The notes under the pieces were generated by a model. The model made no database searches. It saw nothing but the letters and a program-made list of their open reading frames with translations, and was not told the origin of the DNA. Of a DNA stretch of 64,000 bases, positions 1 through 8,142 are shown in pieces. How positions within the stretch are numbered: position 1 is the first letter of the stretch; the number at the start of each line of letters is the position of its first letter. Origin of the DNA: Muricoccus nepalensis (GTDB lineage Bacteria; Pseudomonadota; Alphaproteobacteria; Acetobacterales; Acetobacteraceae); assembly GCF_006438825.1 (NCBI RefSeq), contig NZ_RCZP01000002.1, positions 32,568 to 96,567 on the forward strand. Reading direction: 5' to 3'. The position numbers and the translations under genes were made by a program.

Positions 1-120
1 GCGTCCAGGGCGACCGCGCCCAAGGCGCGCGGTACCGCGAAGGCGCCCGCCGCCCGGCCGCGCGCGGGGGCCGCGCCGCGCCGGACGCCGCCGCGCAAGC
101 CGCCCACCCGCCGCTCCTGA
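1..120 (+). CDS. C-terminal tail of a basic Ala/Pro/Arg-rich protein (partial)
   Basis: The first 39 codons are open in frame 1 and end at a TGA (118-120). They encode a tail of Ala, Pro, Arg and Lys with almost no hydrophobic residues, like the disordered C-terminal extensions seen on many alphaproteobacterial DNA- or RNA-binding proteins. The start lies outside the window and no domain is visible, so no function is assigned. The only supporting evidence is the open frame, the biased composition and a strong hairpin directly after the stop. Confidence 0.4.
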   Translation, partial: ASRATAPKARGTAKAPAARPRAGAAPRRTPPRKPPTRRS

Positions 121-124
121 GGCG

Positions 125-149
125 CGCGCCCGGGTTCCAACCGGGCGCG
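125..149 (+). terminator. GC-rich hairpin, possible terminator
   Basis: A perfect 9-bp stem (CGCGCCCGG at 125-133, CCGGGCGCG at 141-149) encloses a 7-base loop. It sits 4 bases after the stop of the partial upstream gene and before the next start at 170. There is no T run after it, so efficient intrinsic termination is uncertain. Confidence 0.4.
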
Positions 150-169
150 GCGCGGCGCAGGATGGGGCG

Positions 170-1327
170 ATGCAACGCGCGCTTGTCCTCGGGGCCGGGA
201 TCATGGGCCTCTCCGCCGCCTGGGCGCTGGAGGCGGCGGGCCACGCGGTGACGGTCGTCGAGGCGGAGGCGGTGCCCAACCCGCGCGGCGCCTCGGTGGA
301 CGACCACCGCCTCATCCGCCACGCCTACGGGGCCGCGGCCGGCTACACGCGCATGGTGGACGAGGCCTACGCGGTCTGGGAGGACCTCTTCGACGCCCTT
401 GGCGAGCGGCCCTATGTCGAGACGGGGGTGCTCGCCCTCGCCGGCGGCGCCGCGGCGGAAGGGGACTGGTTCGGCGCCAGCCGGCACGCCCTGCTCGGGC
501 GGGGGATGGCCGCCGAGGACCTCCAGCCGGGCGCGCTGGAGGTGCGGTTTCCTTGGTTGCGCGGGGAGGGGCTGGCGGAGGGCTTCCACGCCCCGCGGGG
601 CGGCGTGCTGCTCGCGCGCCGGATCGTCGCGTCGCTGGCCCGGCACCTCGAGGGGCGCGGCGTCGCCTTCCGGCGGGCGCGGGCGACCGGCGTCGATCCC
701 ACCCGCGCGCGCCTAGCCCTCTCCGACGGCGCGGCGGTCGAGGGCGACCTCCTGGTCGTGGCCGCGGGACCCTGGGCGCCGCGGCTGCTGCCCGGCCTCG
801 CCGGCCGCGTCACGCCCTCGCGCCAGGTGGTGGTCTACTTGGAGCCACCCCCGGCGCATCGCGAGGCCTGGGCGCGGGCGCCGATGGTGCTCGACCTTTC
901 GGAGACCGGGGGCTTCTACGCCGTGCCGCCGGTCGCGGGCACGGGGCTCAAGATCGGCGACCACCGCTTCTCGCTCCGGGGCGACGCGGAGGACCCGCGG
1001 GAGGTCACCCCGGCGGAGCGCGACGCCATCCTCGCCCTCGCCCTGCCGCGGCTGCGCGACGCCGCCTCCTACCGGGTGACGGCGGCGCGGGCCTGCTACT
1101 ACGACGTGGCGGAGGGGGAGCGCTTCGTGGTGGAGCCCTTGTCGCCGCGCTGCGTGGTGATGAGCGGCTTCTCCGGCCACGGCTTCAAGTTCGGCCCGCT
1201 GCTCGGCCGCGCCGTGGCGGCCGCGCTCGGCGACCCCGCCCGCATGGCGGCGCTGCCGGGCTGGGCGGCGGGCGGCCCCGACGAGATCCGATTCCCGCAG
1301 CGATCACAGGAGGACGTCAGCGCATGA
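170..1327 (+). CDS. FAD-dependent amine oxidase, monomeric sarcosine oxidase type
   Basis: 385 aa, the usual length for DAO-family flavoenzymes that oxidise secondary amines such as sarcosine or N-methyl amino acids. An N-terminal GAGIMGLSAAW dinucleotide-binding motif (about residues 8-18) is followed by the DAO fold. Near residue 310 is ACYYD, at the place where monomeric sarcosine oxidase attaches its FAD through cysteine. Near the C-terminus SGFSGHGFKFGP matches the conserved flavin-contact loop. The start is the first ATG, after a GGGG stretch. The stop overlaps the next start as ATGA, so the two genes are probably translated together. The exact amine substrate cannot be read from the sequence. 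Confidence 0.85.
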   Translation: MQRALVLGAGIMGLSAAWALEAAGHAVTVVEAEAVPNPRGASVDDHRLIRHAYGAAAGYTRMVDEAYAVWEDLFDALGERPYVETGVLALAGGAAAEGDWFGASRHALLGRGMAAEDLQPGALEVRFPWLRGEGLAEGFHAPRGGVLLARRIVASLARHLEGRGVAFRRARATGVDPTRARLALSDGAAVEGDLLVVAAGPWAPRLLPGLAGRVTPSRQVVVYLEPPPAHREAWARAPMVLDLSETGGFYAVPPVAGTGLKIGDHRFSLRGDAEDPREVTPAERDAILALALPRLRDAASYRVTAARACYYDVAEGERFVVEPLSPRCVVMSGFSGHGFKFGPLLGRAVAAALGDPARMAALPGWAAGGPDEIRFPQRSQEDVSA

Positions 1328-2925
1328 TGATGCCGCCCGCCGAGGCCCTGGCCTTCGCCCTCACCCGCCTGCACGACCTGCCGGCGCTCTCGGCCCGGCT
1401 CGGCACGCCGCTCGAGGCCGGGGACATCGCGGCGATCCTGGAGGAGGCCGCGCGCTTCGCCGAGGAGCGCATCGCGCCCGGCCGCGTCGAGGCCGACCGC
1501 ACGGGCTGCGCGCTGGAGAACGGGGTGGTGCGCACGCCCCCCGGCTACGCGGCGCTGCTGGAGGAGTGGCGCGCCGCGGGCTGGCAGGGAGTGGCCGCGC
1601 CCGAGGCGCATGGCGGACAGGGCCTGCCCCACGCCATGCTGACCTCGGTCTTCGAGCTCGCGACCTCCGCCGACATGTCCTTCGCGCTGATGCCCATGCT
1701 GACCGCGGGCGCGATCGAGCTGCTGGTGCACCACGCGAGCGAGGACCAGGCGGCGCGGCTGCTGCCGCCGCTCGTCTCCGCCGCCTGGAACGGCACCATG
1801 TGCCTGACCGAGCCGCAGGCGGGGAGCGACCTCTCCTCCATCCGCACGCGCGCCGTGCCGGACGGGGCGGGCGGCTACCGGATCAGCGGGCAGAAGATCT
1901 ACATCACCTGGGGCGAGAACGACCTCGCGGAGAACACGCTCCACTTCGTCCTCGCGCGGCTGCCGGACGCGCCGGCGGGGTCGCGCGGGATCTCGCTCTT
2001 TGCCTGCCCGAAGGTGCTGCCCGACGGGCGGCGCAACGCGCTCCGCTGCGGGGGGATCGAGCGCAAGCCGGGCATCCACGCCTGCCCGACCTGCACGATG
2101 ATCTTCGAGGAGGCCGAGGGGGAGCTGGTGGGCGAGCCGCACCGGGGCCTGGCCGCCATGTTCTCGATGATGAACGCGGCGCGCCTCGCGGTGGGGGTCG
2201 AGGGGGTGGGCCAGTGCGCCCGCGCGACGCTGCTGGCCGAGGCCTACGCGGCGGACCGCGTGCAGGGCGGGCGGCCGATCGCGGAATACCCGGACGTGGC
2301 CCGGATGCTGTCGGAGATGCGGGCCGTGACCCACGCGGCGCGCCTCCTCTCGCTCGACGCCGCCGTCTGCATCGACCGAGCGCGGGCGGGGGAGGCGGGG
2401 GCCGAGGGGCGGCTCGCGCTGCTGACCCCTATCGTGAAGGCCTGGTGCACCGAGCGCGGCGTGGAGGTCGCGAGCCTCGGCATCCAGGTCCATGGCGGCG
2501 CCGGCTACGTCGAGGATTCCGGGGCGGCGCAGCTCTGGCGGGACGCGCGGATCGCGCCGATCTACGAGGGGACGAACGGCATCCAGGCGATGGACCTGCT
2601 GGTGCGGAAGCTGCCGCGGGCCCTGCCGGAGTTCCTCGCGCTGGTGGAGGAGGCGGGGGCCTCCGATCCAGCCCTGCGCGGCCCGGCGGAGGCGCTGGCG
2701 CGCGCGGCCCGGCACCTGGCCGCGGCCTCCCCGGAGGAGGCCGGCGCGGCGGCCGCGCCCTTCCTTGACGCCGCGGGCTGGGTGCTCGGCGGCGGCTGGC
2801 TGGCTCGCGCGGCGGCGATCGAGCCGGCGCTGGCGGCGGACGGCGCCTTCTTCCTCCGGCGCCTGCTGCCCCGGGCCGGCGCGCGGCTGGAGGAGGCGCT
2901 CGCCGGGGAGATGGCGCCCGCTTGA
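1324..2925 (+). CDS. Acyl-CoA dehydrogenase
   Basis: 533 aa flavoprotein expected to catalyse alpha,beta-dehydrogenation of an acyl-CoA. The middle domain has the family signature MCLTEPQAGSDLSS. The C-terminal helical domain carries IQVHGGAGYVEDSG and IYEGTNGIQAMDL, whose Glu is the usual catalytic base. The protein is longer than classical 380-aa enzymes, as in the FadE-like subgroup with an extra C-terminal helical region. The ATG overlaps the stop of the upstream amine oxidase (ATGA), and reading continues as MMMPPAEA. A link between this pair and the carotenoid genes that follow after 109 bases is possible but unproven. Confidence 0.9.
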   Translation: MMMPPAEALAFALTRLHDLPALSARLGTPLEAGDIAAILEEAARFAEERIAPGRVEADRTGCALENGVVRTPPGYAALLEEWRAAGWQGVAAPEAHGGQGLPHAMLTSVFELATSADMSFALMPMLTAGAIELLVHHASEDQAARLLPPLVSAAWNGTMCLTEPQAGSDLSSIRTRAVPDGAGGYRISGQKIYITWGENDLAENTLHFVLARLPDAPAGSRGISLFACPKVLPDGRRNALRCGGIERKPGIHACPTCTMIFEEAEGELVGEPHRGLAAMFSMMNAARLAVGVEGVGQCARATLLAEAYAADRVQGGRPIAEYPDVARMLSEMRAVTHAARLLSLDAAVCIDRARAGEAGAEGRLALLTPIVKAWCTERGVEVASLGIQVHGGAGYVEDSGAAQLWRDARIAPIYEGTNGIQAMDLLVRKLPRALPEFLALVEEAGASDPALRGPAEALARAARHLAAASPEEAGAAAAPFLDAAGWVLGGGWLARAAAIEPALAADGAFFLRRLLPRAGARLEEALAGEMAPA

Positions 2926-2972
2926 ACGGCCCCTCCCTTCGCAACTGGCGCGCAACCTGCTCCAACGGCATC

Positions 2973-2995
2973 TTGCGCGCGCGCCTTCCGCGCAA
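2973..2995. promoter_or_regulatory. Inverted repeat upstream of the carotenoid operon
   Basis: TTGCGCG (2973-2979) and CGCGCAA (2989-2995) form a 7-bp inverted repeat with a 9-base spacer. It lies 40 bases before the first carotenoid gene, in the only sizeable gap of this stretch. It could be an operator or a short hairpin. No known regulator is assigned. Confidence 0.3.
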
Positions 2996-3034
2996 ACATC
3001 CCCTTTCCCAGCCCCCCTGGCTAAACGGAGTCCG

Positions 3035-4582
3035 ATGAACGCCCTCAGCCGCCCCTCCTTGCGACCTGAGAGGCCGCACGCTGTCATCATCGGGGCCGGG
3101 CCCGGCGGCCTCGCCTCCGCCATGCTCCTCGCCGCCCGGGGGCTTCGCGTCACGGTGCTGGAGAAGGACCGCGTCGTCGGCGGCCGCAGCCGGACGCTCG
3201 AGACGGCCGAGGGCTACCGCTTCGACCTCGGCCCCACCTTCTTCCTCTACCCCCGCATCCTCGGCGAGATCTTCGCGGAATGCGGCACGAAGCTGGAGGA
3301 GGAGGTGGAGCTCATCCGCCTCGACCCGCAGTACCGGCTCGTCTTCGAGGCGGCGGCGGGGAACGTCACCGTGGACGCGACGCCCGACCTTGCCCGGATG
3401 GAGCGGGAGATCGCCAAGATCGACCCGCGGGACGCGGCGGGGGTGCGCCCCTTCATGGAGGAGAACCGCCGCAAGCTCGCGGCCTTCCGCCCCGTGCTGG
3501 AGCGCGCCTTCACCAAGGCGACCGACCTGATGGCGCCGGACATGCTGCGCGCGCTGCCGTTGCTCAAGCCCGGCCGCTCCGTCGACCAGGACCTGCGCCG
3601 GCACTTCCGCGACCCGCGCACGCGCCTCGCCTTCTCCTTCCAGTCGAAGTACCTGGGGATGAGCCCGTTCCGCTGCCCCAGCCTCTTCACCATCCTCTCC
3701 TTCCTCGAGTACGAGCACGGCGTGTTCCACCCGCGCGGCGGCTGCGGCACGGTGGCGACCGCCATGGCGCGGGTCGCGGCCGACCTCGGCGTCGAGTTCC
3801 GGCTGGGCACCTCGGCCGAGCGCATCACCTTCGACGGCGACCGCGCGACGGGCGTCGAGGCGGGAGGCGCTCATATCCCCGCCGACTCCGTGGTGCTGAA
3901 CGGCGACTTCGCCCATGCCATGCCGCGCCTCGTGCCCGACGCCATCCGGCGGAAGTGGTCGGACAAGCGGATCGAGCGCGCGCGCTACTCCTGCTCCACC
4001 TTCATGCTCTACCTCGGCGTGGAGGGGGAGTTCCCGGGCCTCTCGCACCACTCGATCCTTCTCTCGGAAGGCTACCAGCGGAACATCCAGGACATCGAGG
4101 AAGGCATCATCCCGGAGACGCCCTCGCTCTACCTGCAGAACCCGAGCGCGACCGACGCGACCATGGCGCCGCCGGGGCACTCGAGCCTCTACGTCCTCGT
4201 CCCCGTGCCGAACCTGACGCACGGGCACGAGTGGACCGAGGCGGACACGGCGCGCTACCGCAAGCTGGCGCTCGACCGCCTGCGGGGCCTGGGCGTGCCC
4301 GATATCGAGGCGCGCATCCGCTACGAGCGCATCGTGACCCCCCGCGACTGGCGGGACGACTATGCCGTGGGTTATGGCGCGACCTTCAACCTCGCGCATG
4401 ATCTCCGCCAGATGCTGACCTTCCGGCCCGGCAACCGGTTCGGCGACACGAAGGGGCTCTACCTCGTCGGCGGCGGCACGCATCCGGGCTCCGGGCTTCC
4501 CGTCATCTACGAGGGCGCGCGGATCAGCGCCGACCTCCTGCTGCGCGACCTCGGCCGCGCGCCCGTCTCCACGAGGATCTGA
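3035..4582 (+). CDS. crtN: CrtN-like C30 carotenoid desaturase (diapophytoene/squalene desaturase family)
   Basis: 515 aa CrtI/CrtN-family FAD enzyme expected to introduce double bonds into a C30 backbone. N-terminal FAD motif is IIGAGPGGLASAM (about 18-30). Recalled Staphylococcus CrtN landmarks are present: FDLGPTFF near the N-terminus, YSCSTFMLYLGV, GYQRNIQDIEEG, then YVLVPVPN, and the C-terminal GGGTHPGSGLPVIYEGA that closes the flavin site. The ATG at 3035 is chosen because the FAD motif follows directly and a GGAG lies just upstream. The next gene starts 2 bases after the stop. With an HpnC-HpnD protein as the only prenyl-condensing enzyme nearby, the likely substrate is squalene or hydroxysqualene rather than diapophytoene; this is inference. 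Confidence 0.85.
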   Translation: MNALSRPSLRPERPHAVIIGAGPGGLASAMLLAARGLRVTVLEKDRVVGGRSRTLETAEGYRFDLGPTFFLYPRILGEIFAECGTKLEEEVELIRLDPQYRLVFEAAAGNVTVDATPDLARMEREIAKIDPRDAAGVRPFMEENRRKLAAFRPVLERAFTKATDLMAPDMLRALPLLKPGRSVDQDLRRHFRDPRTRLAFSFQSKYLGMSPFRCPSLFTILSFLEYEHGVFHPRGGCGTVATAMARVAADLGVEFRLGTSAERITFDGDRATGVEAGGAHIPADSVVLNGDFAHAMPRLVPDAIRRKWSDKRIERARYSCSTFMLYLGVEGEFPGLSHHSILLSEGYQRNIQDIEEGIIPETPSLYLQNPSATDATMAPPGHSSLYVLVPVPNLTHGHEWTEADTARYRKLALDRLRGLGVPDIEARIRYERIVTPRDWRDDYAVGYGATFNLAHDLRQMLTFRPGNRFGDTKGLYLVGGGTHPGSGLPVIYEGARISADLLLRDLGRAPVSTRI

Positions 4583-4584
4583 CC

Positions 4585-6204
4585 ATGGCAAAGGTTGCCG
4601 TCATCGGCGGGGGCCTGGGCGGCCTGGCCGCCGCCTGCGTGGCCCAGGCCCGCGGGCACCAGGTGACGCTGTTCGACAAGAACGAGTGGCTGGGCGGCAA
4701 GGCCGCCGTGCTGCACCTCGACGCGCCGGCCACGCCCGCCGGGCGCAACGGCGGCAGCTTCCGCTTCGACATGGGGCCGACCATCCTGACGGTGCCGCGC
4801 GTGCTGCGCCGCATCTTCGCGGAAGCGGGCCGCGACCAGGCGCGCGACCTGCCGCTGATCCGCCTCGACCCGCAGTGGCGCTGCTTCTTCGAGGACGGCA
4901 CGCGGATCGACCTCTCCGAGAACGTCGACGAGATGGCGGCGAAGATGGACGCCTTCGCGCCCGGCAACGGCGAGGGCTACCGCGCCTTCCAGCGCGAGTC
5001 CGAGAACCTGCACCGCATCTCCGAGGGCTTCTTCTTCTGGAAGTCCGTCGAGGACCTGACGGACACGATGGACTTCCGGTCAAACATGCAGGCCGACACG
5101 CTCAAGGACGTGATGGCGCTGCGGATGGGCAAGACGGTGGCCAAGGTCATCCGCGGGCACGTGCCGGACGCGCGGCTGGCGCAGATGCTGGACCACTACA
5201 CGCAGTATGTCGGCTCCTCGCCCTACCTCGCGCCCGCGGTCATCTGCGGCATCGGCGACATGCAGGCGAGCGAGGGGATCTGGTACCCGGTCGGCGGCAC
5301 GCGCGCGGTCGCGGAGGGGCTGGCGAAGCTCGCGGAATCGCTCGGCGCGGAGCTGCGGCCCGCGACGGAGGTGACGGGGCTCGACCTCCGCGACAACGGC
5401 ACGCGGGTGGCCGGCGTGGTCGCCAAGGGGGAGACGATCCCCTTCGACGCCGTGATCTCGAACATGGACGCGATCCGCACCTACAAGGAGCTGGTCGGCG
5501 GCAAGACGGGGCGCAAGTACGAGAAGAAGGGCTTCAAGCCGGCCTGCTCGGGCGTCGTGCTCTATCTCGGGCTGAACAAGCGCTACGAGCATCTCGGCCA
5601 CCACGACTTCGTCTTCTCGCGCGACGCGGAGGAGGAGTTCGACGCCATCTACAAGAAGGGCATCCCCGCGCCCGACCCCACCGCCTACCTCGCGGCGCCG
5701 TCCGGCACGGATCCCTCCGTCGCGCCCGATGGCGGGGAGGCGCTCTACGTCCTCGTGCACACGCCGCATCTCCGCCCCGGGCAGGACTGGTCGAAGATGC
5801 TGCCGGAGTACCGGCAGGTGATCCTCGACAAGCTGAAGCGCACGGCCGGCATGGAGGACATCGAGGAGCGCATCGTGGTGGAGCGGGCGCTGACGCCGCA
5901 GGACATCCACGAGCGCTACAAGGTGCTCGACGGCGCCATCTACGGCCTCGCCTCGCACGGGGCCTTCCTCGGCGCCTTCAAGCCGGGCAACCGCTCGCGC
6001 CGGGTGAAGGGGCTCTACCTCGCGGGCGGGGCGGCGCATCCGGGCCCGGGGATGCCGATGGTGATGATGTCGGGCTGGATCGCGGCCGACGCGCTCGACC
6101 AGGACATGGGCGGGCCCGGCATGTCGCCGGAGGCCCGGCGCGCCGGGACGCGGGACGCGCTGCTCGCGCGGATGGAGGCCTCGATGGCCCCGGCGGCGGA
6201 ATAG
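4585..6204 (+). CDS. crtP: CrtP-like C30 carotenoid oxidase/desaturase
   Basis: 539 aa second CrtI-family flavoprotein. It starts with VIGGGLGGLAAAC. It resembles Staphylococcus CrtP (oxidation of the terminal methyl of diaponeurosporene) more than CrtN: FDMGPTILTVPRV, DPQWRCFFEDGT, YVGSSPYLAPAV, VISNMDAIRTYKELV and GGAAHPGPGMPMVM all have counterparts there. Predicted role is terminal oxidation of the C30 polyene to aldehyde or acid, giving a group the next enzymes can glycosylate. It is separated from crtN by 2 bases and from the acyltransferase by 3, so it lies in mid-operon. A second desaturation role instead of oxidation cannot be excluded. Confidence 0.82.
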   Translation: MAKVAVIGGGLGGLAAACVAQARGHQVTLFDKNEWLGGKAAVLHLDAPATPAGRNGGSFRFDMGPTILTVPRVLRRIFAEAGRDQARDLPLIRLDPQWRCFFEDGTRIDLSENVDEMAAKMDAFAPGNGEGYRAFQRESENLHRISEGFFFWKSVEDLTDTMDFRSNMQADTLKDVMALRMGKTVAKVIRGHVPDARLAQMLDHYTQYVGSSPYLAPAVICGIGDMQASEGIWYPVGGTRAVAEGLAKLAESLGAELRPATEVTGLDLRDNGTRVAGVVAKGETIPFDAVISNMDAIRTYKELVGGKTGRKYEKKGFKPACSGVVLYLGLNKRYEHLGHHDFVFSRDAEEEFDAIYKKGIPAPDPTAYLAAPSGTDPSVAPDGGEALYVLVHTPHLRPGQDWSKMLPEYRQVILDKLKRTAGMEDIEERIVVERALTPQDIHERYKVLDGAIYGLASHGAFLGAFKPGNRSRRVKGLYLAGGAAHPGPGMPMVMMSGWIAADALDQDMGGPGMSPEARRAGTRDALLARMEASMAPAAE

Positions 6205-6207
6205 GGG

Positions 6208-7002
6208 ATGCCTGGGCCGTCCCCCGTCACGCTGCGGGACGCGCGGCTCTTCGCCTTCTTCCACGTCGTCTTCTCCCGCCACTTCCGGCGCGGCATGGGG
6301 GCGCTGCGGGTGCCGGCCTGGGGCCTCCCGCAGGAGCACCGCGGGCGGCCGCTGATCGTGCTGGCGAACCACCCCTCCTGGTGGGACGGGGTGGCCTTCA
6401 TGCTCCTCTCGGCCCGGCTGTTCCCGTCGCGCCATGTCTTCATCCCCATGGCGGCGGAGGCGCTGCGCAAGTACCGCTTCATGCGGCGCCTCGGCGTCTT
6501 CGGGATCGAGCCGGGGGCGCGCGGGGCGGCGGCCTTCCTCCGCACGGCGACCGAGGTGCTGGCCGCGCCGCGCGCGATGCTCTGGATGAACGTGCCCGGG
6601 CGGTTCCAGGACGTGCGGGAGCGGCCGGTGGCCATCGTGCCCGGGGTGACGCGGCTGGCCGAGATCGCGCCCGGCGCCATCGTCCTGCCGCTGGCGCTCG
6701 ACTACGTCTTCTGGACCGAGAGCCGGCCGGAGATGCTGGCCGCCTTCGGCCCGCCCATCGAGGCGGCGGCGCTGCTGGCGCTGGACCGCGACGCGCGGGA
6801 GGAGGCGCTGCGGGAGGCGCTGACGGCCACGATGGACCGGCTGGCCGAGGAGGCGATCACGCGCGACGCCGCCCGCTTCGAGGTGGTGGCCGAGGGCGCG
6901 GAGGGCATGGGGGGCCTCTACGACCTCTGGCGCCGCGCCCGCGCCCTGGCCCGTGGGCAGCGCTTCGACCCCCGGCATGTGCGCGACGCCAAATCCGGCT
7001 AG
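6208..7002 (+). CDS. PlsC-type acyltransferase of the carotenoid operon
   Basis: 264 aa LPLAT-fold acyltransferase. The catalytic NH-x4-D box is present as NHPSWWDG (about residues 53-60). The second box, usually EGTR in PlsC enzymes, reads NVPGRFQD here, a variation seen in acyltransferases that act on substrates other than lysophosphatidate. Position between CrtP and a glycosyltransferase suggests it acylates a sugar on the C30 carotenoid. That would be the role filled by the unrelated CrtO in staphyloxanthin synthesis. The assignment is contextual. The ATG follows the upstream stop by 3 bases, so translation is probably coupled. Confidence 0.75.
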   Translation: MPGPSPVTLRDARLFAFFHVVFSRHFRRGMGALRVPAWGLPQEHRGRPLIVLANHPSWWDGVAFMLLSARLFPSRHVFIPMAAEALRKYRFMRRLGVFGIEPGARGAAAFLRTATEVLAAPRAMLWMNVPGRFQDVRERPVAIVPGVTRLAEIAPGAIVLPLALDYVFWTESRPEMLAAFGPPIEAAALLALDRDAREEALREALTATMDRLAEEAITRDAARFEVVAEGAEGMGGLYDLWRRARALARGQRFDPRHVRDAKSG

Positions 7003-7047
7003 ACTGCGCGGCGTGACGCCAGAAGAAGCCAGTCGGGGGGATGCGCG

Positions 7048-8142
7048 GTGATCGACGTCCTCTCCCTCCTCATCGCGACCTTTCCCGCGAGCATGACGGC
7101 CGCGAACCTCGTCCTGCTCGGCCGCGCGGCGGGGGCGCCCGCGCCCGGGGCACTCGTCTCGGTTCTTATTCCCGCGCGCGACGAGGCCGCGAACATCGGC
7201 GCCTGCCTGGACGCCGCGCTGGCCAGCGCCGGGGTGCCGATCGAGGTGCTGGTGATGGACGACGGCTCCACCGACGGCACCGCGCGGATCGTCGAGGCAC
7301 GGGCCGCGGCCGACCCGCGGCTGCGCCTCCTCCAGGCGCCGCCGCTGCCGCCGGGCTGGACGGGCAAGGTGCACGCCTGCGCCCGCCTGGCCGAGGCCGC
7401 GCGGGGCACGCATTTCCTCTTCATCGACGCCGACGTGCGCCTGGCGCCCGACGCCGCGGCGCGCATGGCGGGGCACGCGGCGGCGAACGGCCTCGCCCTC
7501 GTCTCCGGCGTGCCGCGCCAGCGGATCGGCAGCCTCGGTGAGGGGGTCACGGTGCCCGCCATCAACCTCATGATGCTCGGCTACCTTCCCGGCGCCGGGC
7601 GGGCCTTCACCAACCATCCCGCCATGGCCGCGGCCTGCGGGCAGCTCCTGATGGCGGAGCGCGGCGCCTACGAGGCCGTGGGCGGGCACGCCGCCTTCCC
7701 GCGGCGGCTGCACGACGCGCTGGCGCTGTCGCGCAACCTCCGCGAGGCCGGGCACCGGACCGAGGTGGTGGACGGCAGCCCGCTCGCCGATTGCCGGATG
7801 TATTCGGGCTTCGCCGAGGCCTGGGCCGGCTTCGCCAAGAACGCGCGGGAGGGCATGGCGACGCCGCTCGGCCTGCCGGTCTGGACGGTGCTGCTGGGCG
7901 CGCCGCACCTGCTGCCCTGGCTGCTGCTGCCGAGCCCCTGGGCGATCGCCGCCCTGATCCTCTCCTTCCTCACCCGCGCCGCCATCACGCTCCGCGTGCG
8001 CGAACCGCTCTGGACCATTCCCTTGCATCCCGTGACCGTCGCCGTGGCCCTGGCCATCCAGTGGACCGCCCTCATCCGCTCCGCCCTCGGCCGCCCCGCG
8101 GGGTGGAAGGGCCGCGCCTACCAGCCCGTGGACGTCCCGTGA
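7048..8142 (+). CDS. Membrane GT2 glycosyltransferase, CrtQ/HpnB-like
   Basis: 364 aa family-2 glycosyltransferase. A short hydrophobic N-terminus precedes the GT-A domain: SVLIPARDEAANI, DDGSTDGT (71-78), PPGWTGK (101-107) and the DAD metal site (127-129). The PPGWTGK element is typical of the CrtQ and HpnB groups that modify terpenoid lipids. Two or more hydrophobic segments near residues 275-345 anchor it in the membrane. The predicted job is transfer of a sugar to the oxidised C30 carotenoid. Start is GTG at 7048 with a G-rich ribosome site at 7035-7040; an ATG at 7041 is out of frame. The stop overlaps the next start as GTGA. Confidence 0.78.
   Translation: MIDVLSLLIATFPASMTAANLVLLGRAAGAPAPGALVSVLIPARDEAANIGACLDAALASAGVPIEVLVMDDGSTDGTARIVEARAAADPRLRLLQAPPLPPGWTGKVHACARLAEAARGTHFLFIDADVRLAPDAAARMAGHAAANGLALVSGVPRQRIGSLGEGVTVPAINLMMLGYLPGAGRAFTNHPAMAAACGQLLMAERGAYEAVGGHAAFPRRLHDALALSRNLREAGHRTEVVDGSPLADCRMYSGFAEAWAGFAKNAREGMATPLGLPVWTVLLGAPHLLPWLLLPSPWAIAALILSFLTRAAITLRVREPLWTIPLHPVTVAVALAIQWTALIRSALGRPAGWKGRAYQPVDVP

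Noticed and set aside
3035-4582. Reading the first desaturase as HpnE
   Set aside because: It is about 100 residues longer than HpnE and its motifs follow CrtN; no HpnE-specific feature is visible.
6208-7002. Calling the acyltransferase CrtO
   Set aside because: Staphylococcal CrtO is a small unrelated membrane protein; only the presumed role is similar.
5080-8028. 982-codon open frame on the minus strand across the carotenoid genes
   Set aside because: It is antisense to three clearly recognised genes, is rich in Arg/Ala/Gly/His without any motif, and is expected at this GC content.
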